Position numbers and translations under genes: made by a program. The notes beneath the pieces were generated by a model. The model saw nothing but the letters and a program-made list of their open reading frames with translations, searched no databases and was not told where the DNA came from. Below are positions 16,705 through 25,057 of a stretch of DNA of 46,643 bases, piece after piece. Within the stretch, counting starts at the first letter, position 1; each line of letters starts with the position of its first letter. The stretch lies in contig DWXS01000028.1 of NCBI GenBank assembly GCA_019119045.1, positions 1 through 46,643 of the forward strand. Direction: 5' to 3'. The stretch is from Candidatus Mailhella merdavium (GTDB taxonomy: Bacteria; Desulfobacterota; Desulfovibrionia; Desulfovibrionales; Desulfovibrionaceae).

Positions 16705-16900
16705 AAAGCTTCAGCAGTTCCGCCTGAGGCTGTTTTATCCTGTAAAGCGGCCTGATGCCCCTTTGTCCTGCCGTATTTCCTGCGCATGCTCCGCCCTTTC
16801 ACACCATCGGCCTGTCTCTGGAAAAGCGAAATTTCCGTATTCTTGTTCTATAAATCACAAAATAAAAGCGACAACTTCTTCTCCCAGCCTCCTTCGCACA

Positions 16901-16914
16901 TGACAGAAATGTCG
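16901..16914. promoter_or_regulatory. Candidate enhancer site TGACA-N4-TGTCG (site 2)
   Basis: TGACAGAAATGTCG differs from the perfect palindrome by one outer base. Its centre is 88 bp from site 3 and about 230 bp upstream of the predicted phosphodiesterase start. Confidence 0.5.
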
Positions 16915-16930
16915 CCCAAACCTAAAATAG

Positions 16931-16953
16931 TAATTATTATATTATAATAATTA
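16931..16953. repeat. Perfect 23-bp AT-only palindrome
   Basis: An 11-base arm (TAATTATTATA), a single T and the exact inverted arm. All bases are A or T. It lies between enhancer-like sites 2 and 3, so it may be a bend or IHF-type element, or a separate operator. Confidence 0.5.
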
Positions 16954-16988
16954 GAGTTTTTTAAAAATACACATTCTGTCTTCAATTA

Positions 16989-17002
16989 CGACATTTTTGT
17001 CG
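16989..17002. promoter_or_regulatory. Candidate enhancer site CGACA-N4-TGTCG (site 3)
   Basis: CGACATTTTTGTCG is a perfect arm-matched copy of the site near the sigma-54 activator. Its centre lies about 105 bp upstream of the predicted BCCT transcription start, almost the same distance as site 1 from the OsmC start (about 110 bp). Confidence 0.6.
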
Positions 17003-17073
17003 CTACGGAGAGACCTCCTCGGCTTTTATTCCTCTGTTGCGTCAGAATTATAAGCTTTTTTCAAATGTACATT

Positions 17074-17090
17074 TTGGCACAAAGCTTGCT
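17074..17090 (+). promoter_or_regulatory. Consensus sigma-54 promoter for the BCCT gene
   Basis: TTGGCACAAAGCTTGCT matches the TTGGCAC-N5-TTGCW consensus throughout, with GG and GC exactly 10 bases apart. The predicted start is near 17101, 44 bases before the ATG. Confidence 0.85.
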
Positions 17091-17144
17091 TAGTGGAGAT
17101 AGTGGCTTTTCCCGCGATCTTCACTAATCCTCGAGGAGGACTTC

Positions 17145-18767
17145 ATGTCGACCGAGCCTCAGAACAGACAACAGACCAAGGATTTACGTCCCGAAAAAAC
17201 CATTTTCTGGCCTGCGGTGATCAGCATCCTGGTAATCAGTCTGCCCATGCTGCTTTTCCCCAAAGCGTCCGAAGAAATCATCGGCGCCATCTATCAGCCC
17301 TTTGCCGCCAAATTCGGCGCACTGTATCTGTGGGTTACCGTCGCTCTCATAGGACTGTGCATTTATTTCGCATGCAGCCGCTATGGGGACATCAAATTCG
17401 GCGAACCGGGCGAAAAGCCCCGCTACAGCCTCCGTTCGTGGGTAGCCATGATTTTCTGTTCCGGCGTGGCCGGCGCGGTCATGTTCTGGTCCATTATCGA
17501 ACCTCTGTGGGATATCATCACCCCGGCCCAGTATGCCGCTCCCCTGAGTACCGAAGCCTTTGACTGGTCGCTGGCCTATCTGCTCATGCACTGGGGGCCC
17601 AACGCATGGTGTACCTATTTCATCACCGCCCTGCCCATCGCCTACATGTTTCATATCCGCCGCAGGCCCGTGCTGCGTATCAGCTCCGCTGCGGAAGTCG
17701 TACTGGGCAGACACACCAACGGAATAATCGGCCGTACTACGGATGTTTTCTTCATTCTCGGCCTGCTGTTCTGCACCGCCGTGACCATGTGCATCTCCCT
17801 GCCTACAGTTGAAGCAGCCCTGCACAGCCTGTTCGGCCTTACTCCTTCTTTCGGCGTGGAAATCGCCATTCTGATCGTCAGCGCCTGCATCGCGGGATGC
17901 AGCGTCTGGATGGGCCTGGACAAAGGAATCAAGCGTCTTTCCGACCTCAATGTAATCATTGCTCTGGCCATGGTGGTATACGGCGCAGTCTGCGGTCCCA
18001 CGGCCGGTTTGTTCGACATTTTCACCAACGCCGTCGGCAAATGGCTGGGCAACTACTGGAACATGACCTTCTGGACTTCGCCCTTCAACGAAAGCACCTT
18101 TCCCAAAGACTGGACTATTTTCTATGCCCTGTTCTGGGCCGGATACGGACCTTTCATGGGACTGTTCATCGCCCGCATCTCGCGCGGCCGTACAGTGAGG
18201 GAAATCATAGGCTGGGGTATGGCCGGCTGCTGCGCAGGGGGCTTCCTCATTCATGGGGTATTCGGCTCCTATACCCTGTATATCCAGTACCACGGCATAC
18301 TTGACGCCGCCTCCATCCTCAAGGAGTCCGGCGCTCCGGCGGCCATGATGGCTGTGCTGGACACCCTGCCCTTCGGCAAAATCGTCATGCTGGTGTACTG
18401 CGCCTTCTCCACCATTTTTCTGGCAACCTCAGTGGACTCCGGCTGCTATGTCATTTCTTCCGTGGCCACTACGCGTATGGGTGTCAACGACGACCCCGCC
18501 CGCTGGCATCGCTCCTTCTGGGCACTTGTCCAGGCCTTGCTGGCTCTTGGTCTGCTGTCCATCGGCGGGCTGGGCGTGGCGAAAATATTCGGAAACTTCT
18601 CCGGAGCCCTCATGGCTCTCCCGTCCATTCTGTTGACCGTATGCTGGATGAAAATCATCAAACGCGACGGCAATTATCTGCTGTGCAACTATGTGGAACC
18701 GGAATGTCAGGGCATTTCCATGATTGAAGAAGAAGGTATCGACCAGAACTCGGAAGTGGCAAAATAA
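17145..18767 (+). CDS. BCCT family transporter (betaine/carnitine/choline type), copy 1
   Basis: The 540-residue protein starts at ATG 17145 behind GAGGAGG. It has the twelve hydrophobic segments of the BCCT family and its signatures: MHWGPNAWCTYF in segment 4 and DWTIFYALFWAGYGPFMGLFIARISRGRTVREI around segment 8. In betaine carriers the latter reads WTIFYWAWWISWSPF; here the tryptophan box is changed to Phe, Trp and Tyr, keeping aromatic character but suggesting another ligand. The N- and C-terminal tails are short, unlike osmosensing BetP, so uptake for metabolism is more likely than osmotic protection. It is controlled by a sigma-54 promoter and is divergent from the phosphodiesterase gene. 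Shares its family with the carrier at 31674. Confidence 0.92.
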   Translation: MSTEPQNRQQTKDLRPEKTIFWPAVISILVISLPMLLFPKASEEIIGAIYQPFAAKFGALYLWVTVALIGLCIYFACSRYGDIKFGEPGEKPRYSLRSWVAMIFCSGVAGAVMFWSIIEPLWDIITPAQYAAPLSTEAFDWSLAYLLMHWGPNAWCTYFITALPIAYMFHIRRRPVLRISSAAEVVLGRHTNGIIGRTTDVFFILGLLFCTAVTMCISLPTVEAALHSLFGLTPSFGVEIAILIVSACIAGCSVWMGLDKGIKRLSDLNVIIALAMVVYGAVCGPTAGLFDIFTNAVGKWLGNYWNMTFWTSPFNESTFPKDWTIFYALFWAGYGPFMGLFIARISRGRTVREIIGWGMAGCCAGGFLIHGVFGSYTLYIQYHGILDAASILKESGAPAAMMAVLDTLPFGKIVMLVYCAFSTIFLATSVDSGCYVISSVATTRMGVNDDPARWHRSFWALVQALLALGLLSIGGLGVAKIFGNFSGALMALPSILLTVCWMKIIKRDGNYLLCNYVEPECQGISMIEEEGIDQNSEVAK

Positions 18768-18796
18768 ACTCTGAGGCATACCGCCTTTCACGAGAC

Positions 18797-18835
18797 GCCC
18801 CGTTCCACAGCTATGTGGATCGGGGCATTTTTATA
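18797..18835 (+). terminator. Terminator of BCCT gene 1
   Basis: GCCCCG-TT-CCAC pairs with GTGG-AT-CGGGGC around a short loop, followed by ATTTTTATA, 30 bp after the stop codon. Confidence 0.8.
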
Positions 18836-19267
18836 AAAAACACGATACTGCACTCTATTCAAACACGCCAATCGCATCCGGCCGCCTGACTGAAGAGCCG
18901 TTATCCCAGGAATCCCGAATCATCGACGCTTGTAGCTGGTTAAATATCACGAACGCGAATTTGAGAGCAGCAAGGATATTATGCAACTACCGCAAATAAA
19001 AAAAGACCGGAATAGCTGAAGATATTCCACATAAACCGGTCGCGGACGATACGGAAGACTGGTTGAGCCTGCCTTGTAAAAAAAACTCCGTTACGACCAT
19101 CAAGCAACGGAAATACACATGTCAGATGCACGCGCGTCTACAGAATGCCGACAACAGAGAATACAGACACATATAAAAAACACTGCGCATACCGGAAGAT
19201 TCCCTGTTGGACGACCGCACAGCGTTTACATATAGAGCTGCGCCCGCAGCCCCAGCCCGGCCAGGCG
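18836..19267. other. Gap with two minus-strand terminator-like hairpins, possible small RNA
   Basis: About 430 bp without a protein gene. On the reverse strand two hairpins end in T-runs: AACGGA/TCCGTT arms at 19106-19111 and 19087-19092 followed by eight T, and GACCGG/CCGGTC at 19005-19010 and 19036-19041 (with inner GGAATA/TATTCC) followed by seven T. As the HD gene already has its own terminator at 19268-19296, these could end one or two small minus-strand RNAs. No promoter was clear enough to name. Confidence 0.35.
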
Positions 19268-19296
19268 AAAACCGGCCCAATGCAGTGCCGGGCCGG
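19268..19296 (-). terminator. Terminator of the HD-domain gene
   Basis: On the reverse strand CCGGCCC and GGGCCGG form a seven-pair stem around 11 bases, followed by TTTTCG, 15 bp after the stop codon. Confidence 0.7.
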
Positions 19297-19310
19297 CAAT
19301 GGCGCAGAAA

Positions 19311-19868
19311 CTACCTGACCAGTCCCAGCTCTGCCGCCTTTCCGCTCATGGCTTCAATGGCCAGAGCGAGAAAATCCTCCAGCGTCATGTCCATATCTGC
19401 ACACTGGCGGATAATCTCACGGTTCACCGACGCGGCAAAGGCCTTGTCCTTCATCTTCTTTTTCAGACTGGAGACCTGCATACCTTCGATTCCCGTAGGA
19501 CGAACCAGCGCAGCCGCACTGATCAGCCCCGTCACGGTTTCCCCGCAGCGCAGGGCAACGTCAAAACGTCCTTCCACCCTGCTGCCGTTGCACTCCGCAT
19601 TATGAGCGCGAATGGCCTGAAGAGCTTCCGGGGGAAGCGAGCCTTCCAGTTTTTCCGCCGTCACAAGACCATGTCGTTCGGGACTGGCCGCCGTCAGCGG
19701 ATAATCCCAGTCATGCAGCAGGCCGGTCAGGCCCCACATATCCTCGTCTTCGCCGAAATGCCGTGCCAGGGCGCGCATCACGGCCTCCGCAGCCAGCCCA
19801 TGCTGAACAAGATGAGGCTCAGGGCCGGGTTCGCGCAGCAGTTCAAGCGCAGCTTCACGATCCATCAT
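19311..19868 (-). CDS. HD-domain (HDIG-type) hydrolase-like protein
   Basis: The 185-residue protein starts at the first of two ATG codons at 19868, behind AAGGAGA. Metal ligands of the HD fold are visible: His in VQHGLAAEAVMRALARHFG, the His-Asp pair in GLLHDWDYPLT, and later AIRAHNAECNG. Its size and the start REALELLREPGPEPHLVQHGLAAEAVM match the small single-domain HD proteins common in anaerobes, which are metal-dependent phosphohydrolases of mostly unknown substrate. It is divergent from the ricT-metG pair and is probably transcribed alone. Confidence 0.85.
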   Translation of the reverse strand: MMDREAALELLREPGPEPHLVQHGLAAEAVMRALARHFGEDEDMWGLTGLLHDWDYPLTAASPERHGLVTAEKLEGSLPPEALQAIRAHNAECNGSRVEGRFDVALRCGETVTGLISAAALVRPTGIEGMQVSSLKKKMKDKAFAASVNREIIRQCADMDMTLEDFLALAIEAMSGKAAELGLVR

Positions 19869-20064
19869 AATTCTCTCCTTACAGATCTCCGATAAGATGT
19901 GCCGGGAACATGCTATACGCGCTTTCTTCTCTCGCCGCCAGTGCCGTACACGGGACAGATGCAGAGCATTTATTGACAGAGGCGGCTGAATAGCGGATGA
20001 AAGGAAATTCACCTTTTTACCCGATCCGACGGCATAAAACTGTTCGTCTTTATAGATATATCTT

Positions 20065-21426
20065 ATGAAACAGGTACTTGGCATACGATTCAGTGAGCAT
20101 GGCCAGGTTCAGGCATGCTTTTACGACCCCCAGGAAGGATCTGCACTTCCCCCGGGAAGGGGTGTCATGGTGCGCAGCGAACAGGGCCCGGCCTTCGGCC
20201 GCATCGTCTGGCAGCGCACCTATGTACGTCTGACGCAGGCACAACTGGAGGCCCTTGCCTCCGATGCCCCCGGAGTCCACTCCGTTCCACCCGCCGATGA
20301 GGCGGAAGCCCCCGTTCAGGAAGAGGACTCTGCAACTACGGCATCCCCCCCTGCGGATGAAGAGCCGTTTGAAGAACAGTCTCCGGAAAATCCTCCCGCC
20401 CCCCGGGCTTTGGAAAGTCGCGACGGCATCAAGGCACGGCTGGAAGCCGACGACAGGCGCAAAAAAGCCAGAAAAGCCGAAGAGGAGCGGCAGGCCGATG
20501 TCGACGCCGTACGTCGACGCCAGCTTCTGGTTGCACGCGCCGCCACGGCGGAAGAGCTTGCCCGTGCCGCTGAAAATGAACAGCTCTGCCGCGAAGCAAG
20601 GGAATTCTGCCGACGCTGCATCATGAACCGTAAGCTGGACATGAAGCTGGTAGATGTGGAAAGTCTGTTTGATCGCAGCAAACTCATTTTCTACTTTACC
20701 GCGCCGACCCGCATAGATTTTCGGGAGCTGGTCAAGGATCTGGTCCGGCAATATCATACCCGCATCGAGTTGCGCCAGATCGGCGTGCGCCATGAAACTC
20801 AGATGCTCGGCGCGCTGGGCAACTGCGGCATGGTATGCTGCTGCCGACGCTACCTGCGGCACTTTGCCCCGGTCACCATAAAAATGGCCAAGGAACAGAA
20901 TCTGTTCCTCAATCCGGCCAAAATTTCAGGTATCTGTGGTCGTCTGCTCTGCTGTCTGAGCTATGAACAGGCCAATTATGACGCCTTCCATCGCAGTTGT
21001 CCGAAACTGGGCAAACGCTATCAGACGGATCAGGGAACCATGCGCGTACTGCGCGGCAACATGTTCCGCAACAGCGTAGTGGTACTGCCGGACGGAGGAC
21101 AGGAAACGGAAATGACTCTGGACGAATGGCAGGCGCTTCATCCTCACAGGACGGAACATCCCGGTTCCGCGCCGCAGAAGGAAAATCGTCAGAGTACCGA
21201 ATTCATGGTGGTCAGAGCTTCTCCGGATACGCTGGACGCCGATCTTGCCGAGCTGGAGCAGGAGCTTGACGACGCCGTTCCGGATGCGTCCTCCGCTCTT
21301 TCTTCTCCCGTATCCGGCGGACAGACGGTTCCCGGAAAATTCAATAAAAAACGCAAACGCAAACCGGACGGCTCGGGCGAACGTCCCGGCCCGCACCCCC
21401 GTCATGCTCAGGAAGGTCAGGAGTAA
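20065..21426 (+). CDS. RicT/YaaT-like PSP1-domain protein
   Basis: The 453-residue protein has an N-terminal strand region (residues 1-60, MKQVLGIRFSEHGQVQACFYDP), then a charged Glu/Pro/Ala/Arg-rich insert at about 72-165, then the PSP1 core at about 185-355. The core has the cysteine clusters CGMVCCCRRYL and CGRLLCCLSYE and the LGKRYQTDQGTMRVLRGNMF motif. In Bacillus the relative RicT (YaaT) binds an iron-sulfur cluster with RicA and RicF and affects RNA processing and phosphorelay. The long insert and the Lys/Arg-rich tail (KKRKRKP) are lineage additions. The ATG at 20065 has no clear ribosome binding site. It overlaps in operon with metG (5 bp gap), an arrangement typical of related bacteria. 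Confidence 0.88.
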   Translation: MKQVLGIRFSEHGQVQACFYDPQEGSALPPGRGVMVRSEQGPAFGRIVWQRTYVRLTQAQLEALASDAPGVHSVPPADEAEAPVQEEDSATTASPPADEEPFEEQSPENPPAPRALESRDGIKARLEADDRRKKARKAEEERQADVDAVRRRQLLVARAATAEELARAAENEQLCREAREFCRRCIMNRKLDMKLVDVESLFDRSKLIFYFTAPTRIDFRELVKDLVRQYHTRIELRQIGVRHETQMLGALGNCGMVCCCRRYLRHFAPVTIKMAKEQNLFLNPAKISGICGRLLCCLSYEQANYDAFHRSCPKLGKRYQTDQGTMRVLRGNMFRNSVVVLPDGGQETEMTLDEWQALHPHRTEHPGSAPQKENRQSTEFMVVRASPDTLDADLAELEQELDDAVPDASSALSSPVSGGQTVPGKFNKKRKRKPDGSGERPGPHPRHAQEGQE

Positions 21427-21431
21427 GGCAC

Positions 21432-23393
21432 GTGCAAAGCTTCTACATCACTACCCCCATTTACTATGTCAACGCCCGGCCTCACCTCGGGCACGCCTAC
21501 ACCACCTTTGTGGCGGATACGCTCAAGCGTTTTCACCGCATGTGCGGAGAAGATGCCCGTATGCTCACGGGGACGGACGAACACGGAGACAAGATTGTCA
21601 AAGCCGCGGCCAAGGCCGGCAAGACGCCTCAGGAGTTTGTGGACGGCATTTCCGCCGAATATCAGGCCCTGTGGCCCAAACTGGGCATAGAACACGACCA
21701 GTTCATCCGGACGACCGATCCCGCGCATAAAGCTGCCGTTCAGGCCTTCCTCCAGCGCATTTACGACAAGGGAGATATTTATTTCGGCGAATACGGCGGC
21801 CACTACTGCACCGGCTGCGAACGTTTCTATACCGAGAAGGAACTGGAAAACGGTCTTTGCCCTCAGCATCTTACCAGGCCCGAATACATCAGCGAAAAAA
21901 ACTACTTTTTCCGCATGTCCAAATATCAGGGCTGGCTGAAGCAGTATATCCTCGATAATCCGGACTTCATCCGTCCCGAACGGTACCGTAATGAAGTTCT
22001 CGCCATGCTGGAAAACGGGGTGCTGGAAGATTTGTGCATTTCCCGTCCCAAGACACGCCTCGAATGGGGTATCGAACTGCCTTTCGACAGGAATTATGTC
22101 TGCTATGTCTGGTTCGACGCGCTGACCAACTATATTTCCGCACTGGGCTGGCCGGACAACGAGCAGGACGAAAAGGGCAACTACCGCAGATACTGGCCCG
22201 GAGAGCATCTTGTGGCCAAGGATATTCTCAAGCCGCACGGTATCTTTTGGCCGACCATGCTCAAAGCGGCCGATCTGCCCATATACCGGCATCTCAATGT
22301 GCATGGCTACTGGCTGGTGAAAGATACCAAGATGTCAAAATCTCTGGGGAACGTCGTGGATCCGCAGGTGGCGGCGAACGTCTTCGGGCTGGATGCCTTC
22401 CGCTATTTTCTGATGCGTGAGATGAACTTCGGTTCCGACGCCTCCTTCTCCGAAGAAGCCATCATCACCCGCGTCAACGCGGATCTTGCCAACGATCTGG
22501 GGAACCTTTTCAGCCGCGTGCTGTCCATGAATGCAAAATATTTCGGCGGCAAGGTTCCTGCCCACGGCGTCCCCGACGAAGCGGACGAGGAGCTGAACCG
22601 CCTGACGGACAATGCCTGTGCAAATTATGTGCAACTGTTCCGCCAGATGCGTTGTTCGCAGGCTCTGGACTGCCTCTGGGAACCTGTCCGGGCCATGAAT
22701 AAATATGTGGATGTTCAGGCTCCCTGGACTCTCGCCAAGGAAGGAAAAACCGAACGACTCGGCGCGGTGCTGCGCACGCTGCTGGAAGCCATGTACCGTG
22801 TGGCCGCGCTGCTGTGGCCGGTCATGCCTTCTTCCTCCGCAGCCATGCAGGAACAGCTCGGCCATCCTCTCGACGAAAAACGCTTTTCCGCCGCGAAGCT
22901 GGACGATCTGCTTGTAAGCCGCACACATCTGCGCACGGGCGAACCCATCGCCGCGAAGTCCGCCCTCTTCCCCCGTCTGGAAATGCCGACAAAAGAAGAA
23001 AAGACCGGTAAAACGGAGAAGGGAGAAAATAAAAAAGCCACTCCCGCTCAACAGCCCCAGCCCGGGGCGAAAGCCTTTATCGAATTCGCAGATTTTGAAA
23101 AGCTGGATTTGCGTGTGGGAATCATCCTCGCCGCCGAGCAGCATCCAAATGCCGACAAGCTGCTGCGCTTCGACGTGGATCTGGGTGAAGATCGGCCCCG
23201 GCAGATCTGTTCCGGCATTGCCGCGCACTTCAAACCCGAAGACCTGATCGGCAAAAAGGTTGTCGTGGTGGCAAATCTGCCTCCGCGCAAACTGCGCGGT
23301 CTGGAATCTCAGGGCATGATTCTTACGGCCGAATGGGACGGCGGGCTCAGTCTGCTTTCAGCCGAAGCTCCGGCCGGCAGCAGCATCAGATAA
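21432..23393 (+). CDS. metG: Methionyl-tRNA synthetase with C-terminal tRNA-binding domain
   Basis: The 653-residue enzyme starts at a GTG at 21432; the AGGAG sits in the last codons of ricT. It attaches methionine to its tRNA. The class I signatures are HLGHAY (about residue 17) and KMSKSLGN (about residue 300). The zinc-knuckle region carries CTGCERFYTEKELENGLCPQH. The C-terminal OB-fold from about residue 545 (DFEKLDLRVGIILAAEQHPNADKL through PRKLRGLESQGMIL) is the usual tRNA-binding dimerisation module, joined by a Lys/Glu-rich linker. A large hairpin terminator follows directly. Confidence 0.97.
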   Translation: MQSFYITTPIYYVNARPHLGHAYTTFVADTLKRFHRMCGEDARMLTGTDEHGDKIVKAAAKAGKTPQEFVDGISAEYQALWPKLGIEHDQFIRTTDPAHKAAVQAFLQRIYDKGDIYFGEYGGHYCTGCERFYTEKELENGLCPQHLTRPEYISEKNYFFRMSKYQGWLKQYILDNPDFIRPERYRNEVLAMLENGVLEDLCISRPKTRLEWGIELPFDRNYVCYVWFDALTNYISALGWPDNEQDEKGNYRRYWPGEHLVAKDILKPHGIFWPTMLKAADLPIYRHLNVHGYWLVKDTKMSKSLGNVVDPQVAANVFGLDAFRYFLMREMNFGSDASFSEEAIITRVNADLANDLGNLFSRVLSMNAKYFGGKVPAHGVPDEADEELNRLTDNACANYVQLFRQMRCSQALDCLWEPVRAMNKYVDVQAPWTLAKEGKTERLGAVLRTLLEAMYRVAALLWPVMPSSSAAMQEQLGHPLDEKRFSAAKLDDLLVSRTHLRTGEPIAAKSALFPRLEMPTKEEKTGKTEKGENKKATPAQQPQPGAKAFIEFADFEKLDLRVGIILAAEQHPNADKLLRFDVDLGEDRPRQICSGIAAHFKPEDLIGKKVVVVANLPPRKLRGLESQGMILTAEWDGGLSLLSAEAPAGSSIR

Positions 23394-23402
23394 TAAGCAA
23401 AA

Positions 23403-23451
23403 GCAGGAAAAAGGAGGACGATACCCTCATATCGTCCTCCTTTTTTCCTGC
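23403..23451 (+). terminator. Terminator of ricT-metG
   Basis: A stem of about 20 pairs with one bulged base (arms beginning GCAGGAAAAAGGAGGACGAT) and a loop of eight bases, with the T-run inside the 3' arm, 10 bp after metG. Confidence 0.85.
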
Positions 23452-23766
23452 ATGAACTTCACCCCAACCCTTTTCCTGATGCGTCATCCGCACACAGACA
23501 ATGCTGCGGTCTCCTTCGAACGCATGGCCGACAACCGGAGGAATCCGTAAAGGGACGCTCGTCCTCCAAAGGCTTGGACTTCGCATGGTATCTAATCCGT
23601 ATCCGCCGGAAAACCGTCTGTGCGGAGGGAAGTTTCTGTCCGGACAGCCCGAGGCCGTGTCGCACAATGAAGAATAGTCGGCTCCGGACAGAAAACGTCT
23701 TCTCGACAAAACTCGCCGGCAGGCAGCATTTTTCAAATACCAGAGGCATCAGGAGCCGCCCTCCTT
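23452..23766. other. Intergenic region with distant inverted repeat
   Basis: No gene is supported here. The arms TTTCTGTCCGGA (23633-23644) and TCCGGACAGAAA (23683-23694) are exact inverted copies 38 bases apart, and the left arm is part of a 12-bp palindrome CTGTCCGGACAG (23636-23647). They lie 70-130 bp before the MFS gene and may be a regulator's double operator. Confidence 0.4.
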
Positions 23767-25035
23767 ATGTTGAACAAACTCCAGCAAGCAGCCGCAAGTA
23801 AGGTTCTGTATCGTCGGGGAAACTCCGGAAGCCGCACGGATCAGCCGCCTTATGAATTCCGCCGTGCCCTCCCATGGGCCGCCTTTGTTGCCATGCTCTT
23901 CTGGCTTAACTATTCCGGGCGCGCCACGTTGAGCCCTCTTCTGGTAAGCGTTGAACATGACCTGAATGTCGGCCACGCGGCCGCTACATCTCTCCTGTTC
24001 ATGCAGAGCCTCGGCTTCTGTATTGCCCAGTTTATGTGCGGCTTCTTCCTCAGCAGGATACGTCCCTGTCGCATGACGGCCTTTTCTCTGACCTTTTCAG
24101 GGCTGGCCTTTCTGCTCATGCCGCTGGCCCACAGCCTCGAGATTGCGCGTCCGATTTTTTTCGCTTTCGGATTCTTTGCAGGCTTCTACTTTCCTGCGGC
24201 CATGTCCACCCTGTCCAGTCTGGTTTATCCCGAAGACTGGGGCAAGGCCGTTGCCGTCCATGAATTTGCTCCGAATGTCGGATTCATCTGCATTCCTCTG
24301 GTAGCGCAGGCTCTTCTGCTTGCTCTGCCCTGGCAGGGAGTCTTCTTCGCCGTGGGGCTGTCCCTGCTCTGCGGAGGTCTGGCCTTTGCAGCCTTTGGAA
24401 GGGGAGGCAGAGCCTACGCCGCCCCGCCATCCTTCCGGGGCGTTCATGATATTGCGGCTTCCCCTGCCGCATGGGCGCTCATGTCGCTGCTGGCCATAAG
24501 CTGCATCGGCGAGTTTTCCGTCTACAGCATCCTTCAGGTCTATCTTGTACAGGACGTCCATTTCAGCCCTGCCGGGGCAAATATGGCCATTGCGGCCGCC
24601 CGTGTACTCACTCCTGCGGCAGTAGTGATCGGCGGGGTCATTGCGGACAGAAAAAATCCCTATATTGTTCTGGCCGGAGGCCTTATCCTCCATGCCGTCG
24701 CGCTGACGCTCATGTGCCTCCCCTCACGCTTCACAGCTCTGCCGGGTATGGGACTTCAGGCCTTTTCCATCGCGCTGCTCTTTCCTTCCCTGTTCAAGGT
24801 CATGGCGCTGGCCTTTCCGGCGGACAGGCAGGCTCTGGTCATGTCTCTGACCATGCCTCTGGCCTCCCTCATTTCCGCAGGCATAATCCCCATGTTTCTG
24901 GGCTGGTGCGGAGAAACGTGGAACTTCCGGACGGGGCTTGCCGTCATCGGCGCCGCCTCTCTGTTCAGCCTGCTGTCCGTACGCATACTGAGACGCTGCG
25001 GGAGCGGAAAAAACTCCGAACCAGAATCCGATTAA
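23767..25035 (+). CDS. MFS transporter
   Basis: The 422-residue protein has about twelve hydrophobic segments and the MFS layout: an N-terminal tail, [24 protein letters not shown] in the first segment, the loop motif [13 protein letters not shown] after segment 2, and a second bundle from about residue 235. AGGAG lies 12 bases before the ATG, so a slightly later start is possible. Members with this RATLSPLL...LGFCIAQF pattern move organic acids or small metabolites. It precedes a YgeY-type hydrolase by 22 bp, so it probably imports that enzyme's substrate, or exports its product. Confidence 0.85.
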   Translation: MLNKLQQAAASKVLYRRGNSGSRTDQPPYEFRRALPWAAFVAMLFWLNYSGRATLSPLLVSVEHDLNVGHAAATSLLFMQSLGFCIAQFMCGFFLSRIRPCRMTAFSLTFSGLAFLLMPLAHSLEIARPIFFAFGFFAGFYFPAAMSTLSSLVYPEDWGKAVAVHEFAPNVGFICIPLVAQALLLALPWQGVFFAVGLSLLCGGLAFAAFGRGGRAYAAPPSFRGVHDIAASPAAWALMSLLAISCIGEFSVYSILQVYLVQDVHFSPAGANMAIAAARVLTPAAVVIGGVIADRKNPYIVLAGGLILHAVALTLMCLPSRFTALPGMGLQAFSIALLFPSLFKVMALAFPADRQALVMSLTMPLASLISAGIIPMFLGWCGETWNFRTGLAVIGAASLFSLLSVRILRRCGSGKNSEPESD

Positions 25036-25057
25036 ACGCCAGCACGGAGGATCCGTC

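Larger units (their letters stand above)
16802..17072. promoter_or_regulatory. Shared control region of phosphodiesterase and BCCT genes
   Basis: This AT-rich region has no gene. It carries two CGACA-N4-TGTCG-type sites (listed separately), a CGACA half-site at 16869, and between the two sites a 23-bp AT palindrome (16931-16953). That layout, with enhancer sites flanking a bendable segment and sigma-54 promoters on both sides, is typical of divergent sigma-54 operons. Confidence 0.55.

Noticed and set aside
16602..16802. Longer N-terminus for the phosphodiesterase gene
   Set aside because: ATG 16601 has a strong ribosome binding site. The upstream extension has no such signal and would overlap the promoter.
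23459..23749. Minus-strand open frames before the MFS gene
   Set aside because: No ribosome binding sites, no recognisable pattern, and they run through the metG terminator region.
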